Counted from the first letter of the stretch, positions 25,277 through 34,902 are shown. The stretch is 49,567 nt of DNA from Chloroflexota bacterium (GCA_013204555.1 JABMNO010000013.1:1-49567), one strand, 5' to 3'. Numbers and translations are program-made. Notes: generated from the letters alone by a model not told the origin.

Positions 25277-25331
25277 CTTCAGGGCTATTAGGTGCCCTTC
25301 GAGGGCCTCAGGATACCTAATAGCCCTGAAG
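25277..25331. repeat. palindromic repeat, copy 3 (inverted orientation)
   Basis: CTTCAGGGCTATTAGGT (25277-25293) is the exact reverse complement of 25315-25331, a 17-bp stem. The interior, GCCCTTCGAGGGCCTCAGGA, is the reverse complement of the core of copies 1 and 2. The bases next to the core differ from those in the other copies but remain complementary to each other. It lies between the ABC-F gene start and the amidohydrolase stop. Confidence 0.8.
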
Positions 25332-25402
25332 CTGTTGTTAGAGGCGCAGAATGAGGGAGTTGGGACGCTGTAATTCTGTAGATATCTCTGAGGCGGCCAA
25401 TT

Positions 25403-26302
25403 CTAGATTCGGTAATACTTCTCGGCATTGCGCCAGAAGAGTCCCTCTCGTTCAGCCTGCGAAAAATCGCTGGTTATCTCGTCGTATGCGTCCCAGAGTT
25501 GGACGTACGTGGTCATAAGTTTGTCGACCGGGAAGTTACTGGCGAACATGCAGCGGTCTGCGCCCAGGATTTCGATGGTATCCAGCACGAACGGCCTAAT
25601 CTTCTCCACCGTCCATTTGCGGTCCATCAACGTCAAGCCGGAGATCTTCATTGATACTTGAGGCGCCTGGGCAAGGGCTCGAAGGCCGCTTCTCCACTGG
25701 TCAATAAGTCCGGGGTCAAGGCTTTTAGGCATTGCTGTGTGGTTCACGATGATTGGGACTTCTGGAATCTCCTTGGCAAGCGTGGCCGCTTCCTGAAGCT
25801 GCCACGACCAGATCTGGAGGTCGAACGACATATCATGTTTCGCAAGCAATCGGTATCCACGCCTCCAGTCGGAATCGGCCATCAGATGGTTCTGCTCGGT
25901 AAATCGAAGCCCCGGATCATCTGCATAGTTCAGCATGTGTCGAATACCGCGCATATTGGCATACTTGGCGTGGCGTGCAAGCGTTTCGTCCACATCAGGA
26001 GCAGAGAGGTCAGCAAACCCAACAATTGCGTTGGGCATTCCGCGCGAATCCGGGTCATCCGCCACTCCCTGAAGCCACGCAGTCTCTTTCACCGGATCAT
26101 CAGCGTGATCAAACTCCGCTTGAACGTGCACGGATTTGATCAGGTCCAGGCCTTCAGCATCACGGTGTAGATCGCTGATCAGGTAGGTATTGCAGATGGG
26201 CGAGTAGTCGCCAGCGAAATGGTCTATGGGCTCCATCAACCAGGGGTAGTAGTTGTTCTCCAGGTCCCACAGGTGATGGTGGGTATCAATGATCTTCAAC
26301 AT
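25403..26302 (-). CDS. amidohydrolase family protein (TIM-barrel metal-dependent hydrolase)
   Basis: This 299-aa protein belongs to the amidohydrolase-related group that includes L-fuconolactonase-like and 2-pyrone-4,6-dicarboxylate-type hydrolases. The metal motif IIDTHHHLWDLE is at residues 4-15. Further barrel residues are seen in IIVNHTAMP and the closing Asp/Asn site in ASNFPVDKL. It probably opens a lactone. The ATG at 26302 is chosen because AGGAG lies about 8 bases upstream and it gives the family start; a longer reading would add 29 residues unlike the family. Confidence 0.88.
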   Translation of the reverse strand: MLKIIDTHHHLWDLENNYYPWLMEPIDHFAGDYSPICNTYLISDLHRDAEGLDLIKSVHVQAEFDHADDPVKETAWLQGVADDPDSRGMPNAIVGFADLSAPDVDETLARHAKYANMRGIRHMLNYADDPGLRFTEQNHLMADSDWRRGYRLLAKHDMSFDLQIWSWQLQEAATLAKEIPEVPIIVNHTAMPKSLDPGLIDQWRSGLRALAQAPQVSMKISGLTLMDRKWTVEKIRPFVLDTIEILGADRCMFASNFPVDKLMTTYVQLWDAYDEITSDFSQAEREGLFWRNAEKYYRI

Positions 26303-26481
26303 GCCGTGTCTCCTGTGATCTTGGAATGCCGTTCGGGTGAGCTCCATTTGAACATGCAGGTCACCACAATTATTGGCAGTTTCCTCCACGCAACATCAGT
26401 GGAAAGTCCCAACGCCATATTCCGGCTTGAATTCTAATCTGGAAACAGCAACCTTTTCGCGCTGGAGCCTCAACCCCCTAA

Positions 26482-28353
26482 TTGTTAACATCTCGACTTA
26501 GCCTCAGCGACCCGGGACGACTCTCGTCTGCCGGTGTCTTTCGCGTGAGCGCGAGCGTCCGGGCGGAGTGGCTCTGGGTCATTGGCCGTTTCTTCCTGGC
26601 TGGTCTCGCCATGGCCGGCCTGATCTCGTTCATCGATGATGGCGGAGCCTTCACTTATCTGGCGACAGTTACTGTGCTGGGAACGTTGGTCAACATTGGA
26701 TTGACGGTTGGGTTGCTCAATGGTCATATTAAGCGGGTCTTCCTGGCCGGTCTCGCGCTGGACCTCATTATCGTGTTGGCTGTCTGGTCGGGCGCGACCT
26801 GGATCCTCGCCGATTCCGGCAGGCTCAATGACGTACATCTCGCCACGCTGCCAATCATCGCAGCAAGCGCGGTCCGGCTGGGTTGGCCGCTTGGTGTGGC
26901 GCAATCTTTCATATTTGCTGCGTGGCTCATTGGTGCCAACCTGATTCTTCTGGATCCCGGCACTTATGTTGCCAGTCAGACACCATTACGGGCGCTTTTG
27001 ATCATCATTACCGCTGCATTGACCCTGTGGATGGTGGCGCGCATACGAGTTGAGCGGGAGCGGTCGGAGTCATTGTGGCTCGAATCTGAGATTCTGGCTG
27101 ACCTGAGTAGAGTTCTTGGCTCCGTTTCAGATTTTGATGCCATATACGGCCGGTTCTCCAACAGTATTAGAAATCTGATCCCATTTGATCGCATGAGCCT
27201 GCTTACGGTGGATGGTGAGCGAGGCTCTATGAGCCTCCGCTACATCGATGGCGCCGAAGAGTTCGCATCAACTGATGACCGCATTTATGAGATCAAGCTG
27301 GCGAGTTTTGCAGCGGACACAGGTCGTCCGGTTCGTGTTTCGAGAGGAATGACATCTGCCGGGAAGTCAGCAACAGGCGACCCCGGCAGCGGCGTCTTCG
27401 ATTCTTCGATCGCCGCTCCCATTCACCACGAAGGTCGCGCCATTGGAGTGCTGTCTCTTCATGCCAAAGATGTCGATAGTTACGGAGCGGAGCAAGAACG
27501 GATCATCGATCGGATAGCGGATCAGATTTCCGGGATTCTGGCTCGTGACATTGCTCACGCGCACGAAGTGGAATTTGTTGAACGGCACGCTGCGCTTGAA
27601 ATGGAGAATGAGGAGCTTGAGAAGCTGAGCCACGAGCGGGCGGAGTTCGCCGCGGCGGTGGCCCATGAGTTCAAGACTCCGCTCGCCACGATGATGGCAT
27701 TTACGGAAGTTCTGAAGGCGCAACGCGACGGGGAATTGACCGCAACCCAGCGGAGCCATCTCTCGACAATCCAGCGTAGTGGCAAAAACCTCCTTTCGCT
27801 TCTGGATGATCTGCTTGCGATAACTCGTTTCAGTGCTGGCGTTATGACGGTTGAGAGCAAACGATTCGACTTTCATGTTCTGTGGGAAGAGGTCGTAGCG
27901 AACTTCGCTGATGAACTCGCGAACCGAAATCAAAAGCTTGCAACCGAAATTTCGGACGGTCCAATTCATGTTGTGGCCGATCGTTTTCGAATAGCCCAGG
28001 TTCTGAGTAATCTGCTAAACAACGCTAGTAATTACTCAGCAGATGACTCGCACATCACGTTCCACGTGACCACCGAGAGTGACCGGATTGGGCTCTCAAT
28101 CAAAGATGAGGGAATAGGCATCCCATATGAGGACCAGAGGGACCTGTTCGAGCCGTTCTATCGCGTGGACAATGAGATAACTCGCTCTGTCAGTGGAAGT
28201 GGATTAGGACTGGCGATGACGCGCGCCATTGTGGAGCAGCATGGTGGGGAGATATCTCTGGAGAGTATTCCAGGCGTGGAAACCACGTTCTGGGTTTCAC
28301 TGCCAATATTGAGTCAAGACCAGTCCGGCGTATCGCAGGACCGGGCAGCGTAG
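26482..28353 (+). CDS. membrane sensor histidine kinase with GAF domain
   Basis: This 623-aa sensor kinase has about six hydrophobic segments between residues 30 and 185 and no large external loop. A GAF-like domain (about 205-355) follows, with FDRMSLLTVDGERG and IGVLSLHA. A coiled coil joins it to HisKA. The phosphoacceptor motif is VAHEFKTPLATMMAF with His395. The HATPase domain (about 500-615) has the N box NLLNNASNY, G1 KDEGIGIP and G2 GSGLGLAM. The TTG start at 26482 is uncertain; a GTG at 26545 is possible. The next gene begins 17 bases after the stop, so it is the likely partner. Confidence 0.9.
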   Translation: MLTSRLSLSDPGRLSSAGVFRVSASVRAEWLWVIGRFFLAGLAMAGLISFIDDGGAFTYLATVTVLGTLVNIGLTVGLLNGHIKRVFLAGLALDLIIVLAVWSGATWILADSGRLNDVHLATLPIIAASAVRLGWPLGVAQSFIFAAWLIGANLILLDPGTYVASQTPLRALLIIITAALTLWMVARIRVERERSESLWLESEILADLSRVLGSVSDFDAIYGRFSNSIRNLIPFDRMSLLTVDGERGSMSLRYIDGAEEFASTDDRIYEIKLASFAADTGRPVRVSRGMTSAGKSATGDPGSGVFDSSIAAPIHHEGRAIGVLSLHAKDVDSYGAEQERIIDRIADQISGILARDIAHAHEVEFVERHAALEMENEELEKLSHERAEFAAAVAHEFKTPLATMMAFTEVLKAQRDGELTATQRSHLSTIQRSGKNLLSLLDDLLAITRFSAGVMTVESKRFDFHVLWEEVVANFADELANRNQKLATEISDGPIHVVADRFRIAQVLSNLLNNASNYSADDSHITFHVTTESDRIGLSIKDEGIGIPYEDQRDLFEPFYRVDNEITRSVSGSGLGLAMTRAIVEQHGGEISLESIPGVETTFWVSLPILSQDQSGVSQDRAA

Positions 28354-28369
28354 GAGAGACGAGAAACCT

Positions 28370-29785
28370 ATGGCGCAACTAATGGTTGTAGTCCGTCCTG
28401 GCGATGAACGCCGGGATCTGGTTCTCGCGCTTAAAGAAAAAGGCCATCTGGTCCATGAGGCGGATGATGGTGGCTCGGCGCTTGAACTCATCAGAGTGCT
28501 CAGGCCTACCGTTGTCATCATGAATATCGACCTGGCAAATCTGGACGGCCTGAGTGTACTTAAGGAGCTTCGTCGCTCATCGACCACGAAGAAGCTGCCA
28601 GTGGTGTTGCTGGGCACTTCAGAGCGTACAGCCGTGCGCACTTCGGCGATTCAACTTGGTGCTATCGATTACCTGGTCAAACCGTTTTCAACTGATGACG
28701 TGTGTCTGCGCGTTAGTTGGGCGTTGAAGGCGAGTTCTACCATCCCGGCCGTGCCATGGGATCTAACGGACATGGATCTGTCCACATTCCTGGCTGATAC
28801 TCCTGTTGCGGTAGAAATAATCCCAGAGACGGCGCCGGTTGCTGAGACCTCTTATGAAATGATGGCCTCATCAGCCGACTCCCTGCCGGGCGCGGCGATC
28901 TCCATGATGACCCCTGAGAGGGGTGGCGAGGTAGAGACGGCCGATGGCGTGGTCCGGGTGGAGGTTCCGGCCGGAAGCGTCCGGTTGCCACTATCTCTTG
29001 GCGCCGCAAGGGTTAACGGCCAGGAGGCCCCGCTTGAGGAGTCGGTCCGCATTCGGATGGGCCGACGAGTAGCTGACCTCACGTTCATCGACCAGTCTGG
29101 AGCGCCCGTTGGAGGCCCGAGACTCGATCGTCCTGTCAAGATATCAATCAAGTACGACGAACGTGATATTGCTGAACTGGGATCTGTGGATTCGCTATCC
29201 CTCGAGAGGTTTCAGAAAGCGACTGGCGATTGGAAGAGTATGCAGTCTTCCGTTGATCTCAAGAGCCAACGAGCGGTCACCTGGCAGAAAGATTTCAGTG
29301 CGGGTCGGAAACCCTATGGCGGAAGTATTCTGGTTGCAAAAGCCGCTGGTCCTGAACTCAATCTGTTGGTCGATGCGGTCGAGGGAGCGGGGTTTAGAGC
29401 TATCGTGGAATCTGATGGTCTGGCGGTGACAAACAGGGCGCTCGAAGAGCGGCCCGATGTGGCGGTGGTCGACCTTGGACTTCCCCGACTCGATGGAATT
29501 CAGATCCTGCGGCAGATAAAAGGAAACTCGATTACTCGCCCAACCTCGGTAATTTTGCTGGCTGAGAATGACGAACGGAATCTCCAATCCTCGCTGATGA
29601 CAATGGGCGTGCGGGACATCATCTTCAAGCCGTGGCTCCCCGGCGATATTCAGCGGCGGGTTCAGCGTGCATACCAGTCAAGCAGGGCGTCAAAGCTACA
29701 GCAACAGCGCGCCTTCGATCGCGTAAAGGCCCGTCAGGAGCGAAGGGCATCGCAACGCCCCGGCAGAGTTCGGCGGGCATCCTGA
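28370..29785 (+). CDS. REC / ZU5-like / REC response regulator with degenerate receivers
   Basis: This 471-aa protein has a receiver-like domain at each end and a beta-sandwich-like middle. REC1 (about 3-118) keeps Lys104 (YLVKPF) but has Asn52 at the phosphoacceptor position (IMNIDLANLDG) and no acidic pair (VVVRPGDE). REC2 (about 318-435) keeps Asp368 (VVDLGLPRLDG) and Lys420 (FKPW) but also lacks the acidic pair (ILVAKAAGPE). The middle (about 175-315) resembles ZU5-like repeats: ERGGEVETADGVVRVEVPAGS, PVKISIKYDERDIAELG, LERFQKATGDWKSMQSSVD. There is no DNA-binding or enzymatic output domain. Co-transcription with the kinase is likely (17-base gap). Confidence 0.82.
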   Translation: MAQLMVVVRPGDERRDLVLALKEKGHLVHEADDGGSALELIRVLRPTVVIMNIDLANLDGLSVLKELRRSSTTKKLPVVLLGTSERTAVRTSAIQLGAIDYLVKPFSTDDVCLRVSWALKASSTIPAVPWDLTDMDLSTFLADTPVAVEIIPETAPVAETSYEMMASSADSLPGAAISMMTPERGGEVETADGVVRVEVPAGSVRLPLSLGAARVNGQEAPLEESVRIRMGRRVADLTFIDQSGAPVGGPRLDRPVKISIKYDERDIAELGSVDSLSLERFQKATGDWKSMQSSVDLKSQRAVTWQKDFSAGRKPYGGSILVAKAAGPELNLLVDAVEGAGFRAIVESDGLAVTNRALEERPDVAVVDLGLPRLDGIQILRQIKGNSITRPTSVILLAENDERNLQSSLMTMGVRDIIFKPWLPGDIQRRVQRAYQSSRASKLQQQRAFDRVKARQERRASQRPGRVRRAS

Positions 29786-29948
29786 TCAATCAGGGTTAGC
29801 GCAATACCGGCTGTACAGCGATTACCGTCGCGGCGGTATCGTTCAAATCCTCCGACTCCGTCAATCGGCTATGCCCGGGATGACACACAAGTAAGTCTGA
29901 TGGCAAAACTGTCTATCGCCCCATCCGCCAAAATAGCACCGAGGGCAA

Positions 29949-32054
29949 CTACACCAGATTAACTCGGATCAGAAGATTTCCAACTACGTCTATGGTGGCT
30001 GATGTGCCGGGATGGATCACGGTGGTGGAGTCGACCTCTTCAACGATTGCTGGACCCGTGATCTGATCGCCTTCACCTAATTTGTAGCGGTCGAATACCT
30101 GCGTGGCAACCAGCCCACCAGATTCGGCGAAATAGACGTCTCGCGTTGCCTTGATCGCGCCGTCAGAGCCTGTGCCCTTTGCGATCTCTTTGAGGTTTGG
30201 GCGCGCAATCTCACCACGGGCGGTCACGCGCATGTTCACGAACTCCACCGGCTCCTCGGGAGCATTGTGTCCGTAGGCACGTTCATGGGCGATGTGGTAA
30301 TCGGCTGAGACGCCATCGAGAGTGACCTGGGTAACCGTACCCGCCTGAATTTCCACGCTGAGTTCATAACTCTGACCGACGTATCGCACATCGGCATGTC
30401 GTTCGAAGCTCATCTCGGCGGCTGGGACGCCTTCCCTGGCGAGCGCATCTCGGCCAAGCTCCTCAAGTTCGTCCAAAATCGTTTCGATATCGGATGGGAC
30501 GGTGTTCGAGACGCGATTGATTCGTGTTCGGGAGTTCTCGTGCTTAAGATCGGTGACCAGTAGTCCCAGCGCCGACGTAATTCCGGGACTCATTGGGACG
30601 ATTGTGAGCGGGACTTCCGTGTCTATAGCCAGCTTCGTAGCATGTACCGGTCCAGCGCCGCCGAAACCCACGAGCACGAAGTCTCGCGGGTCGAATCCAC
30701 GCTGTACGGAGATCAACCGAAGCGCGTTCACCATTGCGGAGTTGGCGATCTCGACGATTCCGTTCGCCGCTTCCAGGAGGCTAAGTCCCAACGGCTCTGC
30801 GCAGCGCGACATGATCGCTTTTTCCGCAAGCTCCTTGTGTAGCGGCACCTCGCCGCCGAGGAAGTAATCGGGATTGAGTCTGCCGAGGGCCAGATTCGCA
30901 TCAGTGATCGTTGGCTCGGTGCCGCCCTGGCCGTAGCAGGCTGGTCCTGGGGCAGCGCCCGCTGAATTCGGACCAACTCGAAGTACGCCTCCCGGGTCGA
31001 CCCATGCGATGGACCCGCCGCCTGCGCCAATCTCAACCAGGTCGATGACTGGCGTCCTGATGGGGTAGCCGCTGCCACGTCCAGCGCCGGTATCGGCCCC
31101 CGCTGTGGCGCCAACCTCATAGTCCTTGGTTACCTTCGGCTCGCCATCCTGGATGAGCGCTGCCTTCGCAGTTGTGCCACCCATATCGAATGAGAGCACG
31201 TTGGAGTAGCCAATGGCCTCAGCGACGTACGATGCGGCTATGACGCCTGCTGCCGGGCCGGATTCCACCATATACACGGGACGCTCGCGAGCCGCCTCGA
31301 AGGTGTAGACACCGCCATTGCTTTGCATCACAAGCAGCTCTGATTCCAGCCCATCAGCGCGCAGTCGCTTCTCGATCGAACCGAGATACTGATCTACAAC
31401 CGGGCGAATTGAAGAGTTCACAACCGCCGTGCTGGCCCTGAAATATTCTCGGAATTCGGGCACGATCTCAGATGAGAGCGAGATTGCTACATCGGGCATC
31501 TCTTCACGAAGAATCTTGCCAATTCGCTGTTCATGATCCTGGTTGGCATAGGAGTGGAGCAGACAGACCGCAACCGCCTCAATGCCTTCCGACTTTAGTT
31601 TGCGCGCAACGGTTCTCACAGCGTCTTCATCAAGTGGGGTGATGACTTCACCAAGCGCGTTCAGCCGCTCAGGCACGCCAAAACAGAGATAGCGCGGCAC
31701 CAGCGGCGCAGGTTTCTCAAACTGAAGGTCATACAGCGACGGCCGGATCTGGCGGGCGATCTCCAACATATCCCGGAAGCCTTCAGTGGTGATGAAGCCG
31801 GTTCGAGCCACCTTGCCTTCAATGATGGCGTTGGTGGCTACGGTCGTTCCGTGGACCACGTAACCCACCTGCTTCGGTTCGACCGATGCCTCCCGGAGCA
31901 GCCTCGCTGCGGCGTTGAGGAATCCTCGTGATGGGTCGTCGGGGGTCGACGGCACTTTGGTGATATTGATCTCACCGGTCGTTTCATTGATGAGTACGCC
32001 ATCGGTGAACGTTCCACCCGTGTCGATGCCTATCCGGTACATTTCAGTGGTCAA
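29949..32054 (-). CDS. hyuA: hydantoinase/oxoprolinase family protein, A subunit
   Basis: This 701-aa protein belongs to the HyuA / N-methylhydantoinase A / acetone carboxylase beta family, which uses ATP to activate a cyclic amide or ketone substrate. The N-terminus is RIGIDTGGTFTDGVLI. The ATPase-fold core has HGTTVATNAIIEGK, MESGPAAGV and SFDMGGTTAKAAL. The C-terminal part has ARGEIARPN. It probably pairs with the HyuB 27 bases upstream (32081). The start is TTG 12 bases before the in-frame ATG at 32042; either could be used. The exact substrate cannot be told. Confidence 0.93.
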   Translation of the reverse strand: MTTEMYRIGIDTGGTFTDGVLINETTGEINITKVPSTPDDPSRGFLNAAARLLREASVEPKQVGYVVHGTTVATNAIIEGKVARTGFITTEGFRDMLEIARQIRPSLYDLQFEKPAPLVPRYLCFGVPERLNALGEVITPLDEDAVRTVARKLKSEGIEAVAVCLLHSYANQDHEQRIGKILREEMPDVAISLSSEIVPEFREYFRASTAVVNSSIRPVVDQYLGSIEKRLRADGLESELLVMQSNGGVYTFEAARERPVYMVESGPAAGVIAASYVAEAIGYSNVLSFDMGGTTAKAALIQDGEPKVTKDYEVGATAGADTGAGRGSGYPIRTPVIDLVEIGAGGGSIAWVDPGGVLRVGPNSAGAAPGPACYGQGGTEPTITDANLALGRLNPDYFLGGEVPLHKELAEKAIMSRCAEPLGLSLLEAANGIVEIANSAMVNALRLISVQRGFDPRDFVLVGFGGAGPVHATKLAIDTEVPLTIVPMSPGITSALGLLVTDLKHENSRTRINRVSNTVPSDIETILDELEELGRDALAREGVPAAEMSFERHADVRYVGQSYELSVEIQAGTVTQVTLDGVSADYHIAHERAYGHNAPEEPVEFVNMRVTARGEIARPNLKEIAKGTGSDGAIKATRDVYFAESGGLVATQVFDRYKLGEGDQITGPAIVEEVDSTTVIHPGTSATIDVVGNLLIRVNLV

Positions 32055-32080
32055 TCTGGTTCTCTGTTCTGTCTTTTGTT

Positions 32081-33829
32081 CTACTGGGCTGATTCGCGTA
32101 GTCGGCGGGTGACTGACTCATCTACGTTGCGGCCTGAACTATCGATTTCGACTCGGTACTCTGAACGTGCTCGTTCGGCGCTCACCTTACCGTTCAGGAC
32201 ATCATCTAGCACGCGCGCCGGGTCGCGTTCGTACGGGTCGCCGTAGCCGCCGCCGCCGCAGGTCTGGTAGCTGATAACGTCACCCGGTTTTAGCTGGAGA
32301 GTGATCTTGGAGCCGAGTTCGATCGACTCTCGTCCTGGATTATGGATGTAGTAGGCCTTACGTCCGGCTTTGCCGCCAAACAGACCCCATGGACCCGATA
32401 TTTCACGATCCGCAAGGATCGTGAATTTGGCGGCGACATCTGGAAACTCGTAATCGCGGCGCAGCCCAAGCCCACCACGCTGGCGTCCCGGTCCCTCGGA
32501 GTTCTCTATCAACTCGTACCGGGCGATTCGCATCGGGTGCTTGGCCTCGGTCTCTTCTGCTGGCGCGTTTTCGGTGTTTTGTCCGTGCGCCTGAACCGCG
32601 TCGGGGCCATCGAGAGTCATGCGACCGCCGTAGCCTCCCGCGATCGCCTCGTAAGTGCACTTGTACTCGCCATCGGACGGGTCTAACGCTCCAATGCCAA
32701 CCTGGCACTGCATCGCCTTTGTCCCTGCAGGAACGCGATCTGGCATGGCGTCTGAGAGCGCCAGAAAGATCAGATCGTTCAGGCGGTCTTCAGTCTCCCA
32801 ACCGCCAACGACTGCGGCCGGTGGCATGGCGTGGGTGACCGTGCCTTTCGGGGCATGAACGTGCATGTTCCTATAGAAGCCATCGTTGACCGGAAGATCT
32901 TTGTCCAGGAGCGCTCGCAGAGCATATGCGCAGCCGGAAAAGGTCATTGCAAGGGTGGAGTTGATGGGTGCTCGCCGCTGAGGATCAGATCCAGTCGTGT
33001 CGAAATAGACTGCGTCTTCTTCAATTCGCACTTCAATTGCAAGGTTGACCACCTTGTCGGTGAATCCATCGCTATCGAGGAAGCCCTTCGCGCTATAGGT
33101 CCCCTGAGGCAGCTTCGAGATTTCGGATTTTGTGCGACGTGACGTGTACTCCAAGAGCTCGTTCATGTAGAACAGCGTCGTATCGTAGCCGTACTGATCG
33201 AAGAGGCTAATTACCCGACGTATACCGATCAGGTTCGACGATACCTGTGCCCGAAAGTCACCGGGAGTCTCTCGCTTCGATCTGATTTGTGCCATCACCA
33301 GAGTGAATATGTCAGAGACGATCTTGCCGCCTTCGACAAACTTCACCGGCGGGATGATCACTCCCTCCTGGTATATCTCCTGGAACGCTCCAAGACTGGC
33401 CGGTGCGCCACCACCTACGTCGACATGATGCGCAAGTGTCGCCAGAAATCCGACGGGCTTTCCGCTGGGGTCGCCCGGGTAGAAGATCGGCGCGATCAGC
33501 GTGATGTCGTTCAGGTGAGTTCCACCGGAGTGGGGGTCGTTCACCAGGATCATGTCTCCGGGCGCCATGTTCTCTACGCCATATGTCCGAACGGCGCGCG
33601 GGATCAGTTCAACGAATGATCCAAGGTGTACCGGTTGAGTAAATGCTTGCGCTACGACGCGGAGTTCGCTATCCAGAAACGCGCAAGAGAAGTCTTGCCG
33701 TGTCTTCACGTTGGTGGAGTAGGCGCTTCGCCGAAGCGTCGCCGCCATCTCCTCGGTGGTCGCAGTCAGGGCGCTGCGTATCACCTCAAACTTGATGGGA
33801 TCGAGGGTAGTGGGTCCACTTGATTGCAT
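32081..33829 (-). CDS. hyuB: hydantoinase B/oxoprolinase family protein (copy 1)
   Basis: This 582-aa protein is the HyuB / N-methylhydantoinase B partner of hyuA. Typical segments are DPIKFEVIRSALTATTEEMA, RQDFSCAFLDSELRVVAQ, NDPHSGGTHLNDITLIAPIF, LAHHVDVGGGAP, GGWETEDRLNDLIF and QTCGGGGYGDPYERDPA. It lies just upstream of hyuA on the same strand. No Shine-Dalgarno sequence precedes the ATG at 33829. Instead a perfect TATAAT ends 8 bases before it, so the mRNA may be leaderless. Confidence 0.93.
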   Translation of the reverse strand: MQSSGPTTLDPIKFEVIRSALTATTEEMAATLRRSAYSTNVKTRQDFSCAFLDSELRVVAQAFTQPVHLGSFVELIPRAVRTYGVENMAPGDMILVNDPHSGGTHLNDITLIAPIFYPGDPSGKPVGFLATLAHHVDVGGGAPASLGAFQEIYQEGVIIPPVKFVEGGKIVSDIFTLVMAQIRSKRETPGDFRAQVSSNLIGIRRVISLFDQYGYDTTLFYMNELLEYTSRRTKSEISKLPQGTYSAKGFLDSDGFTDKVVNLAIEVRIEEDAVYFDTTGSDPQRRAPINSTLAMTFSGCAYALRALLDKDLPVNDGFYRNMHVHAPKGTVTHAMPPAAVVGGWETEDRLNDLIFLALSDAMPDRVPAGTKAMQCQVGIGALDPSDGEYKCTYEAIAGGYGGRMTLDGPDAVQAHGQNTENAPAEETEAKHPMRIARYELIENSEGPGRQRGGLGLRRDYEFPDVAAKFTILADREISGPWGLFGGKAGRKAYYIHNPGRESIELGSKITLQLKPGDVISYQTCGGGGYGDPYERDPARVLDDVLNGKVSAERARSEYRVEIDSSGRNVDESVTRRLRESAQ

Positions 33830-33837
33830 GAGGCGGA

Positions 33838-33843
33838 ATTATA
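33838..33843 (-). promoter_or_regulatory. TATAAT -10 box adjacent to the start codon of hyuB copy 1
   Basis: On the minus strand a perfect TATAAT is followed by TCCGCCTC and then ATG at 33829. A start site 7-9 bases after the box would fall on or near the A of the ATG. No convincing -35 box is seen. The same arrangement precedes hyuB copy 2 at 36635. Confidence 0.5.
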
Positions 33844-33945
33844 GGGGCGTGAGCAGGGGAATGGACACCTGGCGGGTCATTTCGTGACTGAATCGCGATA
33901 TCCGTTGGTGGCGTGTATTCGCTGACATGGCCTATATTTGGTGGC

Positions 33946-34758
33946 ATGACATGGAAACATATGGATTTGGCAGTCCAAACGGCGCGATTAGTTCAGAGGC
34001 TGATGGTCGTTTCTGTGCTGTTAGTAGCCATGGCATTGGTGATCGCATGCTCCAGCGATGCCGGTGAACTTCTACTGCCAACGTTTGCCAGTCCGCCCAC
34101 CACCACTCCAATTCCGGCGGTGCCTGATTCACCAAGAGCATCCCCCCGGCAGCTTTCACCAGATGGCGCGACTGAGCCAACGGTCGCGAGGGAGTCCGTG
34201 CGGACAGTTGTGGTGACTGAAAAGGGAGCCGATTCTGATTCGGATGAGACTCCTGTTGTTGCGAGGGAGCCCAATCTTTCGAGAGCGACCCCTTATCCCA
34301 CCCCAATCGTCCCTCTAGAGCCCGTAGTTGTGCGATTTTCTCAGGAGGAAGTCGCGTTGGAGAACGTGGGTGATACGGCGATTATTCGCCTGGAAGCAGA
34401 TGGGATATTTCCGGCTGCAAACGGATTTCAGCTGAACATCATGCACGCGGACTCCGTGGTGATCAGATCGATTTCATGCCTCGGAATATTTGAAGGAGCA
34501 TTCGTGGTGGGCCCGGTGCCGATGGACGGCGGTTCACTATTTGGCTGCGTGATTCTTGGCGGGACTGTTGGGGTAACTGGAGGAGCAATCTCTGAAATCA
34601 ATCTGGAGAGAATAGCGGCTGGTACAGCGGATCTGGTGATATTGGAAGCCGCAGTTTCAGGCGAAGCATTCGACTCTTATTTTGTGGGACTTGACGAGGT
34701 CTACGGCCTCTATGAGCAAGATATCGAGGGTGCTAATTCCCTTATGGTGACGGACTGA
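33946..34758 (+). CDS. lipoprotein with cohesin-like domain
   Basis: This 270-aa predicted lipoprotein has a signal peptide ending in the lipobox ALVIAC (Cys35). A Ser/Thr/Pro-rich spacer follows (about 40-120). A C-terminal beta-rich domain (about 125-260) resembles cohesin-like domains (VGDTAIIRLEADGI, then FQLNIMHADSVVIRSI, then INLERIAAGTADLVILEA). Cohesin-like domains mediate surface protein contacts; the role here is unknown. Start codons at 33913 (GTG), 33946 (ATG) and 33961 (ATG) are all possible. It lies head-to-head with hyuB copy 1 and convergent with hyuB copy 2. Confidence 0.75.
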   Translation: MTWKHMDLAVQTARLVQRLMVVSVLLVAMALVIACSSDAGELLLPTFASPPTTTPIPAVPDSPRASPRQLSPDGATEPTVARESVRTVVVTEKGADSDSDETPVVAREPNLSRATPYPTPIVPLEPVVVRFSQEEVALENVGDTAIIRLEADGIFPAANGFQLNIMHADSVVIRSISCLGIFEGAFVVGPVPMDGGSLFGCVILGGTVGVTGGAISEINLERIAAGTADLVILEAAVSGEAFDSYFVGLDEVYGLYEQDIEGANSLMVTD

Positions 34759-34902
34759 TCCTCCCGTTGTCGATTTAGACGGTCTCGCAAGCTGATCGGT
34801 GTGTGAACGCGTTCGTAGCTGAGATCCCGTGGTTCGAAGCGGCCACAGGATGACTATTTTCGGGATGACATCGTGAGAGGCTGTCGTATTTGGTTCCGGC
34901 GT

